From Sanyastnella coralliicola (GTDB lineage: Bacteria > Bacteroidota > Bacteroidia > Flavobacteriales_D > Sanyastnellaceae), in the NCBI RefSeq assembly GCF_030845195.1, contig NZ_CP132543.1, positions 1,877,501-1,941,500 on the forward strand: DNA of 64,000 nt, written 5' to 3'. The position numbers and the translations under genes are program-made. Shown piece after piece: positions 1 through 5,958 of the stretch. Positions within the stretch are counted from its first letter, which is position 1. Each line of letters begins with the position of its first letter. Under the pieces are notes generated by a model, which had not been told where the DNA came from, did not search any database, and saw nothing but the letters and a program-made list of their open reading frames with translations.

Positions 1-375
1 ACCTTCAAACTTTCGTTCAATTTTGTTTTTCATGCTTTCTGAGACAAATAAATGATGGTCGAATTGCCATACGCTTCGTTCATTTTCATCCACAATTTTG
101 ATTTTATCGATGTCAATGTGCTCCTTGACGATCAACTCAAAGAACTCATCCCATTTTTCGTTGGTAACTCTGCGAAGAATCCGGATCGGGCGTATTTCGA
201 GCTCATTCGACATCAATTCGTCGAAAACAGAGACAAGTTGTTGATTTATGATAGTGTAATCAAAACCTGTCATCAATAAAGCGAACTCATCATATTTAAG
301 GATACTGAATGTATTCTCATCCAACCTGAAGAGGTTTATAGAAGAGTGGGTTTTAGCTGCGATGTTATAGATCAT
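1..375 (-). CDS. Hypothetical protein, 3' end outside window
   Basis: The minus strand is open from 423 down to base 1 and reads as an ordinary protein. The first ATG in this frame is at 375. The visible part is at least 125 residues, with stretches such as KYDEFALLMTGFDYTIINQ and LRRVTNEKWDEFFELIVKEH. It is rich in acidic and hydrophobic residues, with no signal peptide in this part. I do not recognise the family. It follows the 489-944 gene in the same direction and may share its transcript. Just upstream (about 425-479) another frame reads LEALEQLHVAFEKMNR with no start codon, so the true N-terminus may be separated by a frameshift. The start is therefore uncertain. Confidence 0.6.
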   Translation of the reverse strand, partial: MIYNIAAKTHSSINLFRLDENTFSILKYDEFALLMTGFDYTIINQQLVSVFDELMSNELEIRPIRILRRVTNEKWDEFFELIVKEHIDIDKIKIVDENERSVWQFDHHLFVSESMKNKIERKFEG

Positions 376-488
376 TCCATTAATAATATCTGCGAGTAAG
401 AAACCACATAAGTAATTGAGGCTCTATTCATCTTTTCGAAAGCAACATGCAATTGTTCGAGGGCTTCAAGTACCCCATATCACCCCAA

Positions 489-944
489 CTATTTAACCTG
501 AATTCCTCGGTTATGAAAAAACCGCATTAACGCTGTACGTTCTGATGCAACAATCTTCCAGTATTCATCTATTGTTTCAATGACTACGCTGTTGCGTTCA
601 TTTCTCACGGAAACAATATCTGTGATTCTAATTCTCTGATTTAGAAATGAGAAATCACTCATTAGCTCAATCCAGTCATCTCTAAATTTGATACTTCTGA
701 ATGTGAAGTTGAGGTACAACCGGATTAGAACCAAGCTTCCTATTATGATTGGGATCACAGTAAAAACAAAGGTCTCAGGGTATGGAAAATCAGTGTCATA
801 GAGCAAAGCATCAAGAACTCTTACGTGCGCCAGACAATAAATCATTGCAAAAGGAAGGCCAAGTGCAATGAGAAGATTGCTGATCACCACTAACCGAGCA
901 ATTCCTTTTTGACCGACCCTTCTGATTGACTGTGTAAAATTCAT
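489..944 (-). CDS. Small two-helix membrane protein, possible PH-like C-terminal domain
   Basis: This 151-residue protein has two predicted membrane helices, at about residues 16-42 (IARLVVISNLLIALGLPFAM) and 60-83 (FTVIPIIIGSLVLIRLYL). A soluble C-terminal half follows, with alternating hydrophobic and charged residues (IKFRDDWIELMSDFSFLNQRI, then IRITDIVSVRNERNSVVIET). Two helices followed by a beta-rich tail resemble bacterial PH-domain membrane proteins, but I cannot assign a family. It lies downstream of the lipoprotein gene at 1016-1498 on the same strand, 71 bp away, so the two may be cotranscribed. Confidence 0.65.
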   Translation of the reverse strand: MNFTQSIRRVGQKGIARLVVISNLLIALGLPFAMIYCLAHVRVLDALLYDTDFPYPETFVFTVIPIIIGSLVLIRLYLNFTFRSIKFRDDWIELMSDFSFLNQRIRITDIVSVRNERNSVVIETIDEYWKIVASERTALMRFFHNRGIQVK

Positions 945-1015
945 GAAGTTCTAAGAATTCTCCATTCACCCTTAATGAGTGCTTTACTGAATTGACTGCC
1001 TCTTATTCGCTTTAT

Positions 1016-1498
1016 TTACTCAACAGTGATCGGAGCAGCTTCTGACTGATAGTTGGTCATTATCTCCTGAATCTCATCGTCAGTTAGAATCTGCAATTCT
1101 GAATTTTTAATTGCCTTTTCAGCCGGCATCATGGAACGTAAGAGGATTAACTTGAAAGCTTCTTGGCGGTTCTCAAGCTTTTCTGGTTCTGAATTCTTCT
1201 TTTCAAATGCTTGATAAGCCGCGACCATATTCAGCCAGACATTGATCTCCCTATTCGGATTTTGGTCTCTCTTAAAATTGGTGATCGTCTCCTCAAGAGA
1301 GACTGGAAACACTTCATACAAACTCTCATGGATGAAGGTTATTTGGCTCAATTGGTCCTCTGTTAAAGTATCGTGTCTGATTGGACTTGGAGTCAAATCT
1401 TCAGCGTCAACAATTTGAACGCTCGAATCTGATGCCTCTGGTTCAGTGCATGCGAAGCACAGGAGAGATAATAAAGTAACGAGGAACAGTTTATTCAT
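1016..1498 (-). CDS. Hypothetical lipoprotein
   Basis: This 160-residue protein starts with a lipoprotein signal peptide (MNKLFLVTLLSLLCFAC), with Cys17 as the predicted lipidated residue. Acidic and serine-rich sequence follows, and then a mostly helical body (TEDQLSQITFIHESLYEV, FKLILLRSMMPAEKAIKNSE). It should sit in the inner or outer membrane facing the periplasm. I see no known domain. Its start lies 7 bp after the stop of the 1506-1844 gene, so these two form a transcription unit. Function unknown. Confidence 0.7.
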   Translation of the reverse strand: MNKLFLVTLLSLLCFACTEPEASDSSVQIVDAEDLTPSPIRHDTLTEDQLSQITFIHESLYEVFPVSLEETITNFKRDQNPNREINVWLNMVAAYQAFEKKNSEPEKLENRQEAFKLILLRSMMPAEKAIKNSELQILTDDEIQEIMTNYQSEAAPITVE

Positions 1499-1505
1499 GT
1501 CGATT

Positions 1506-1844
1506 TTATGTCTGGTTTAATCTCTGTTCTATTTTGTCAATCTGACCGTCCAGAAGAAGTCTGAAATTCTCAATCACTTCGTCCCAGTTTTGAGCAATGC
1601 TCTTCTTGATATTAAACATTGCAGGATCCATGATATCTGGATTTAAATTTAAGGATTGTCTCAAGTACTTGGTTACCTCAAATATCACCTGTTTATCATC
1701 TTCATCATAAACACCAACCCAGAATACACAGTGTTCGTCATCCATGTTCAACGTTTCTTTAATAGCCACTTCAATGGCTTCCATGCTAGGTTCATCAATT
1801 GAGTCTCCCCACCCTTTTTCCAAGTAGCTTTGTGTTACTTTCAT
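1506..1844 (-). CDS. Hypothetical small cytoplasmic protein
   Basis: This 112-residue acidic protein has no signal peptide or membrane helix. It begins with a GWGDSIDEPS motif, followed by a helix (MEAIEVAIKETLN), a beta segment with HCVFWVGVYDEDDKQVIFEV, and a helical C-terminus. The layout of a short beta strand, a helix and a hydrophobic strand is loosely like some small immunity-type proteins, but I cannot name a family. It is the first gene of the minus-strand unit 1844 to 1016. No toxin gene is visible beside it, so the immunity idea is only a guess. Confidence 0.6.
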   Translation of the reverse strand: MKVTQSYLEKGWGDSIDEPSMEAIEVAIKETLNMDDEHCVFWVGVYDEDDKQVIFEVTKYLRQSLNLNPDIMDPAMFNIKKSIAQNWDEVIENFRLLLDGQIDKIEQRLNQT

Positions 1845-2007
1845 TCTATAACATTTTCAATTCGGTCCAATCACTCCGTGAAGTCTGCCTGCAACGAGCA
1901 TCCTACACTGAAAGATCTAGTGACTAATCAATGAATTTCCCTTTACAGCTTGGTCTGTAGAAGTGCAAGAAGTCATTGTGAAATGGTCTTTTCTCCCCTT
2001 GGTCCCT

Positions 2008-2169
2008 GTTCACAAGGATTAAATCCATTCGCTCGTTCACAATCACTCTCAGCTTTACACTGTTCACAATTGGTTTGACGCAGCGCCTGTTCACAATGGG
2101 GTCTACAAATTCCGTGTTCACAATCACCAAATTGGTTTCCATGTTCACAATGACTTTTCGTTCCATGTG
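2008..2169. repeat. Diverged 27-bp array with constant GTTCACAA core (array 1)
   Basis: The word GTTCACAA occurs at 2008, 2035, 2062, 2089, 2116 and 2143, always exactly 27 bp apart. The ninth base is T in five copies and G in the first. The other 18 bases of each unit differ from copy to copy. On the minus strand the array reads as a nonapeptide repeat of the form xIVNxxxxx (for example PIVNRRCVK), inside a frame 2166 to 1924 that I do not trust as a gene. A constant short core with variable intervening sequence and fixed phase looks like a binding-site array more than decayed coding sequence. Confidence 0.8.
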
Positions 2170-2333
2170 AACAAATTGATCTGTCAGTGCGACAAATGAT
2201 AAGCCGTACAGGTCATCACTTTAATCCATGTCTTTTAGCCTTTCGGTTTTCATGAATTCAAGATACCTGAGTCTATCTAGACCGCGAAATTGTTCACCAG
2301 ATATTCGATGAGTGCTGTGTTTTAAGGGATGAG

Positions 2334-2493
2334 GGTTCCGGGTTCCGGCGTCCGGCATCCGGCGTCCGTTTTTTTTCATCCCAGTCCACGGTCCACAGTC
2401 CACGAATCACCCTATATATAAACTGAGTGGTGAACAATTGGAGATTCTTTCGTGGCACAGCGGTTTTTCCCGGCGTCCGGCATCCGGCGTCCG
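2334..2493. repeat. Heptamer tracts of two sequence types
   Basis: 2334-2368 holds five units of 7 bp with consensus GSNTCCG (ggttccg, gcgtccg, gcatccg). 2382-2409 holds four units of the CAGTCCA/CGGTCCA type. 2471-2493 repeats the first type three times (ggcgtcc, ggcatcc). Both tract types keep a strict 7-bp phase, like the short tandemly repeated heptamers known from some cyanobacterial genomes. They are not in any gene. Confidence 0.75.
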
Positions 2494-2542
2494 TTTTATT
2501 TCCTCACTGCCGTAAACCAATTGCCGACAATAAATTCTTTTC

Positions 2543-2622
2543 GGACAGACTTGATCCGTCCTTCTCGGTCCACAGTCCACGGTCTACAGTCTACGAACTA
2601 CGTACCACACACTACGTACCCC
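2543..2622. repeat. Hairpin-heptamer element, copy 1
   Basis: An imperfect palindrome at 2543-2561 (GGACAGA ... ATCCGTCC) is followed by CTTCTC and then a 7-bp-phase array from 2567 to 2622: ggtccac, agtccac, ggtctac, agtctac, gaactac, gtaccac, acactac, gtacccc. Units drift steadily away from the first one along the array. The same order of hairpin, CTC link and GGTCCAC array occurs at 2799-2857, 3895-3967 and, with a decayed hairpin, 5219-5358. Confidence 0.75.
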
Positions 2623-2626
2623 CGGC

Positions 2627-2800
2627 GTTCACAATCGCATTTTCGGAATGCTATTTCACAATTGCATTTTCAGAATGCTATTTCACAATTGCATTTTCGG
2701 AATGCTAGTTCACAATTGCATTTTCAGAATGTCGTTTCACAATTGTTTTTTCAGAATAGCGTTTCACAATTGCGTTTTTAGAATGTCGTTTCTCAATTGG
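2627..2800. repeat. Conserved 27-bp tandem array (array 2)
   Basis: Six complete 27-bp units begin at 2627, 2654, 2681, 2708, 2735 and 2762, with a partial seventh at 2789. Each starts with [GT]TTCACAAT and continues with GCATTTTCAGAATGCTA or close variants. The period and the TTCACAAT core are the same as in array 1, but here the whole unit is conserved, so this array is younger. Plus-strand frames read FHNCIFRML-type nonapeptides, while the minus frame matching array 1 (xIV[NK]xxxxx) is broken by stops. I take it as non-coding. Confidence 0.85.
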
Positions 2801-2857
2801 ACGGATGTTATCCGTCCCTCTCGGTCCACAGTCCACGGTCCACAGTCTACGAACCAC
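2799..2857. repeat. Hairpin-heptamer element, copy 2
   Basis: A perfect inverted repeat GGACGGAT-GTT-ATCCGTCC spans 2799-2817. After CTCTC comes a heptamer array at 2823-2857: ggtccac, agtccac, ggtccac, agtctac, gaaccac. The element begins in the last, partial unit of the 27-bp array, so the two repeat classes directly abut. Confidence 0.8.
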
Positions 2858-2956
2858 GCAGCGCCTGAGGAAATCACATTCAAGGACACAGAATAGAATA
2901 ACAACCTCATAATCACGAAATACAAGCTACAAAGCGATTGAGCATTCAGCAAGGCT

Positions 2957-3712
2957 TCAATCTTGAGTGCTAAGGATGATCGAGATATATTCTAAATCAT
3001 CGCCCCCCAAGTACACCTTTGTTTCTTCTCGGATTAGGGTGCAATAATATCTTGCTTTTGATCTGTCTTTATGGAAACCATGATTCCCTTCAAAATAGTT
3101 TTTGGCAACCCAAAAAGCGGCAAGGGAAAATCCTTCTTCAGCCAGAGCAACAAGGGTCACACGCCCTCTATCCCTGTCTGTATATTTACTATGACTCGTT
3201 AAATATCCTGAATTGAAACTCTTTCCATGGAACAGAAAGTATCCCATTTCAAATCTGCCGAATTCACTTCCTTGTTCAATACTTATTTCCAAGTAGCTCA
3301 AATATTCCTTCAGTCGACCTCGGCTAAATGATATTTGAGACAGGTATACGCTAGCTAGGTGACTTCCTTGATCACTAGCAATTTTCAAGTATTTCTTGCC
3401 TTTGGACTTTTTCTGCGGCGTGTTGCATCCTTCGAATAAACATAATGCAACATCTGCAAGAGAGTCGAAGTCCCTACAGGCTAATGAATTCTCAATCATG
3501 TCATTAACTGGATCCTTTTCCATCCAAACATCAGAATCAACAAATTCTCGGACTTTAGATCGGTTTTCATCACAAACACTTACGGATGTGCTATCGGTTT
3601 CATCTACAGAATGTTCCAAAATGGAATTTCCCCGTAGGTTTCGAGAAGACGCACTGCACCAAATAAGTCCCAAAATCAGAATGGTGATGACATTTTTTGT
3701 TGCAATCCTCAT
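2957..3712 (-). CDS. Secreted Sel1-repeat protein
   Basis: This 251-residue protein has an N-terminal hydrophobic signal (ITILILGLIWCSASS). It then carries Sel1-like/TPR-type units at about residues 105-235, recognised by the spaced pattern in KIASDQGSHLASVYL, SIEQGSEFGRFEMGYFLFHG and ALAEEGFSLAAFWVAKNYF. Sel1 repeats form alpha-solenoids used for protein contacts. The Cys in IWC is preceded by Trp, so a lipobox is doubtful and cleavage by signal peptidase I is more likely. It stands alone between repeat-rich intergenic regions. Its partner and role cannot be read from the sequence. Confidence 0.7.
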   Translation of the reverse strand: MRIATKNVITILILGLIWCSASSRNLRGNSILEHSVDETDSTSVSVCDENRSKVREFVDSDVWMEKDPVNDMIENSLACRDFDSLADVALCLFEGCNTPQKKSKGKKYLKIASDQGSHLASVYLSQISFSRGRLKEYLSYLEISIEQGSEFGRFEMGYFLFHGKSFNSGYLTSHSKYTDRDRGRVTLVALAEEGFSLAAFWVAKNYFEGNHGFHKDRSKARYYCTLIREETKVYLGGDDLEYISIILSTQD

Positions 3713-3894
3713 TTACTAAGAATTCTTTTCATAGACCTTTATCAACTCTGTTCTCCTATTGATTAACTTCATTAAAGCGAAGCAAAACCTTTAGTAAGGA
3801 AACTTCCCCTGATTTCACATGAATCGCTCTATACCAATTTGTGCCGTGTGACTGGAACCAGGTTCCCATCAAATTTCAACCTCAATTACGTTTC

Positions 3895-3967
3895 GGACGG
3901 ATCTAATCCGTCCCTCTCGGTCCACGGTCCACAGTCCACGGTCCACGGTCCACGCCCCACTTCCACC
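3895..3967. repeat. Hairpin-heptamer element, copy 3
   Basis: A perfect inverted repeat GGACGGAT-CTA-ATCCGTCC is at 3895-3913. CTCTC follows, then heptamers from 3919: ggtccac, ggtccac, agtccac, ggtccac, ggtccac, gccccac. The hairpin arms are identical to those at 2799-2817 and only the 3-nt loop differs. The element ends next to the stop codon of the minus-strand gene at 3969-4343. Confidence 0.8.
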
Positions 3968-3968
3968 C

Positions 3969-4343
3969 CTAAAAAGACGGCCCCACATAAAACCTCGTTT
4001 CGTTCCCAAGCGAATCAACTGTAAGATAGTTGTGTCTCATTCCGTCCTTGAAATATTCCTTCATGACTATTCGTTGGTTTTCGTCGATCGTGATCCACTC
4101 CCCTGCTTTCAAGTTGTTCTTGAAATGGCCATAGCTAAAAGCAGAAGACTGAAATATCTCCATTCCCATCCCATCGCCGGAACTGGGAATGATTAGCGTT
4201 GATTGTGAGGTTTTAGGGGGTGAGATTTTATCTTCCGGATACACCATTTCAACGATTTTACTCTTCGATACATCAACAACTTTACGCATCAAACAACTAC
4301 CAAACGATAACACAACCAGAACTGCTAATACCGCCTTTTTCAT
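3969..4343 (-). CDS. Small lipoprotein with MORN-like repeat
   Basis: The 124-residue product begins with a lipoprotein signal (MKKAVLAVLVVLSFGSC, lipid on Cys17). The C-terminal half has a MORN-like pattern, GHFKNNLKAGEWITIDENQR, followed by a second shorter unit around KEYFKDGMRHNYLTVD. This pattern is common in YwqK-type repeat proteins of Bacteroidota. The protein should be membrane-anchored in the periplasm. The function is unknown and no operon partner is close: 75 bp separate it from the gene at 4419-5036. Confidence 0.65.
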   Translation of the reverse strand: MKKAVLAVLVVLSFGSCLMRKVVDVSKSKIVEMVYPEDKISPPKTSQSTLIIPSSGDGMGMEIFQSSAFSYGHFKNNLKAGEWITIDENQRIVMKEYFKDGMRHNYLTVDSLGNETRFYVGPSF

Positions 4344-4418
4344 TTTGGTGTTCTCCTGTTTGTATTCACGAACTTCCGGTTCCGTTATCGTTTTACGATG
4401 GCCATGATCACCATTCCT

Positions 4419-5036
4419 CTATATCTCTGTAATTAAAGTATCAGCCAAACTTCGGATTACACGGTTTCCTTTTTCAATTTCTATTCTACTATAGAGGAAG
4501 AACGCATAATCCCTAGGACTTGATGAACTAGCAACCATCTTTAGTCTATCTGCCCCCTTGTAATACAAGGTCATTAGTTTAGGCTTTACATTCAGAATCA
4601 ATTCTTCACTAGTCTCATCGCTCTGAAATGTAGTTCTGCAAACTCCAATTTCTTCATTCAGGGTATACGGATATTGAAGCTTAGGAGTAAAGTCAACATC
4701 ATAAAGAGCTGTATAATCAACCAACCACTTGCCCACCATTTCCCTGAATTCAAATTGAAAACCAGGATTCTCAAGTCGCAACAGACTTTCCTCCTCAACT
4801 CCTTTGAGGACGATAATTCCTCCGTTCACATACGGGTCTGCTTTAATGAACTCTTGAACTTCTATATCAGTGCCTTCCTTAACTCTGAAATCAATATTCA
4901 CCATTCGAGTATGACCCAATATCCTTTCAATTTTTGACAATCCCGATTCAAAAGATTCAATTATAGAATCGACAGTGCGTCCCATTAAAACACAATTCGG
5001 GTAATCGTTTCTATATATAAGGCTCGAAACTCTCAT
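4419..5036 (-). CDS. Hypothetical protein
   Basis: A 205-residue soluble protein with no signal peptide. It shows alternating strands and helices (TVDSIIESFESGLSKIERIL, GGIIVLKGVEEESLLRLE) and a C-terminal IRSLADTLITEI. I do not recognise a domain. It starts 1 bp after the stop codon of a 45-codon frame (5175-5038), so the two would be translationally coupled if the small frame is real. Base composition is AT-rich like the other genes of the first 5 kb. Confidence 0.6.
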   Translation of the reverse strand: MRVSSLIYRNDYPNCVLMGRTVDSIIESFESGLSKIERILGHTRMVNIDFRVKEGTDIEVQEFIKADPYVNGGIIVLKGVEEESLLRLENPGFQFEFREMVGKWLVDYTALYDVDFTPKLQYPYTLNEEIGVCRTTFQSDETSEELILNVKPKLMTLYYKGADRLKMVASSSSPRDYAFFLYSRIEIEKGNRVIRSLADTLITEI

Positions 5037-5037
5037 T

Positions 5038-5175
5038 CTAATGTGGGGTTTTCTTTAAGTATTCGTTCAAAGGTGCAGCACTGCCACTTACAAGTTCGTC
5101 AAAGAATCCGGACCAAATCATTTGGTCAATTCGCACGGCTTGCATGGTTTTAACCTGAAATAAATTCATAACCAT
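5038..5175 (-). CDS. Possible 45-residue small protein
   Basis: The minus strand has a frame from ATG at 5175 (alternative ATGs at 5169 and 5145) to TAG at 5038-5040. It reads MVMNLFQVKTMQAVRIDQMI, then WSGFFDELVSGSAAPLNEYL, and ends KKTPH. The composition is protein-like and the stop lies one base before the ATG of the 205-residue gene, which suggests coupled translation. It could instead be the remnant of a longer gene. No family was recognised. Confidence 0.4.
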   Translation of the reverse strand: MVMNLFQVKTMQAVRIDQMIWSGFFDELVSGSAAPLNEYLKKTPH

Positions 5176-5218
5176 TAATCTCTAATTCTTATTTCGGACT
5201 TCTCTTGATAGCTTTTCT

Positions 5219-5358
5219 GACGAATATAATCAGTCCCTTTCGGTCCACAGTCCACAGTCCACAGTCTACGAACCACGAACCACGCACCACAAACCAATTC
5301 CCCGTCATCCGTCCACCGTCCACCGTCCACCGTCAACCGTCAACCGTCAACCGTTGAC
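5219..5358. repeat. Hairpin-heptamer element, copy 4 (decayed hairpin, long array)
   Basis: GACGAATATAATCAGTC at 5220-5236 is a degraded form of the hairpin seen in copies 1-3. From 5242 a strict 7-bp phase runs for about 16 units in two blocks. The first is ggtccac, agtccac, agtccac, agtctac, gaaccac, gaaccac, gcaccac, aaaccaa. The second, from 5303, is cgtcatc, three cgtccac, three cgtcaac and cgttgac. Neighbouring units are most alike, as expected for growth by slippage. The array ends about 28 bp before the CHAP gene. Confidence 0.8.
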
Positions 5359-5385
5359 ACAAGAACTCAAACAATTCCCCGTTAA

Positions 5386-5913
5386 TTGCCTATGCAACAC
5401 CTACTCTTACTCGCTCTATTCAGTTCTCTTTGGCTAGCGCCGAATGGGATCTCTGAAACGCCGATTGACACCTGGAACAATGTACCCATCTATGAAGGTG
5501 GAGACGGAACGGCGCATTACTCTGACTCGGGTTATCGTTACGGATTGAAATGGCAATGCGTTGAGTTTGTCAAACGGTATTACGCTGATCACCTAGATCA
5601 TGAAATGCCCAACACTTGGGGGCATGCGATCTCCTTCTTTGACAAATCGCTTGAAGATGGCGAATGGAATAAAGCACGCGGGCTAGTTCAATACACCAAC
5701 GGGAGTGCCACCTCCCCTGCTATAGATGATCTTCTCATCTTAGATTGGGCCCAGCCTTATGGACATGTGGCTATCGTTGGAGAAGTAACTGAAACTCAAA
5801 TCTTGGTTATCCAGCAGAATGCGGGTCCTACTAGAATATATCTCGATTTAGACCGAAGCGATGGAAAGTATACTATCTCCGATCAAGTGGTTGGATGGTT
5901 GAGAAAGGAATAA
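5386..5913 (+). CDS. Secreted CHAP-domain amidase/peptidase
   Basis: The 175-residue protein has an N-terminal signal peptide (MPMQHLLLLALFSSLWLAPNG; ATG at 5392 is an equal candidate). A single CHAP domain follows. The nucleophile Cys lies in LKWQCVEFVKRYY (about residue 57) and the His in PYGHVAIVGEV (about residue 125). CHAP enzymes cut amide bonds in peptidoglycan cross-links or in glutathionylspermidine-type substrates. The WQCVEFVKRYY form resembles the latter group, but the secretion signal favours a cell-wall or external role. It stands alone, read convergently with the giant gene, with a shared terminator between them. Confidence 0.8.
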   Translation: MPMQHLLLLALFSSLWLAPNGISETPIDTWNNVPIYEGGDGTAHYSDSGYRYGLKWQCVEFVKRYYADHLDHEMPNTWGHAISFFDKSLEDGEWNKARGLVQYTNGSATSPAIDDLLILDWAQPYGHVAIVGEVTETQILVIQQNAGPTRIYLDLDRSDGKYTISDQVVGWLRKE

Positions 5914-5942
5914 AAAAAGCCCCGCAGTTGCGGGGCTTTTTA
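5912..5942. terminator. Bidirectional intrinsic terminator
   Basis: A GC-rich hairpin AGCCCCGC-AGTT-GCGGGGCT (5918-5937) is flanked by an A-run on the left and a T-run on the right. It can end both the plus-strand CHAP gene (stop at 5913) and the minus-strand giant gene (stop at 5959). Confidence 0.9.
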
Positions 5943-5958
5943 ATCTATATCGTTTGAA

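Larger units (their letters stand above)
1845..2956. other. 1.1-kb intergenic region made of repeats
   Basis: No credible gene was found in this stretch. It contains, in order, a 27-bp-period array (2008-2169), heptamer tracts (2334-2409 and 2471-2493), a hairpin with heptamers (2543-2622), a second 27-bp array (2627-2800) and another hairpin with heptamers (2799-2857). Open frames across it owe their length to repeat units that are multiples of three, and the frames on opposite strands compete. The same intergenic elements recur at 3895-3967 and 5219-5358. Confidence 0.75.

Noticed and set aside
1924-2166. An 80-codon minus-strand frame with nonapeptide repeats
   Set aside because: Its length comes from the 27-bp array, which has no stop in this frame. 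The matching frame in array 2 has several stops, and no start context or homology pattern supports translation.
2008-2800. CRISPR array
   Set aside because: The constant part is only 8-9 bp and the intervals are 18-19 bp. There are no cas genes, and in array 2 the intervals are identical too.
2427-2896. Plus-strand frames reading FHNCIFRML-type and IAFSEC-type repeats
   Set aside because: Three overlapping frames are open because the unit is 27 bp. The composition is repeat-driven and the flanks are heptamer DNA.
3854-3866. GGAACC-A-GGTTCC palindrome
   Set aside because: It is short, isolated in repeat-rich intergenic DNA and not linked to a promoter.
5433-5444. GCTAGCGCCGAA in the CHAP gene as a copy of the 13-bp word
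   Set aside because: It has one mismatch within the last 12 bases, lacks the leading C and is read in another frame, so I list it only as a near match.
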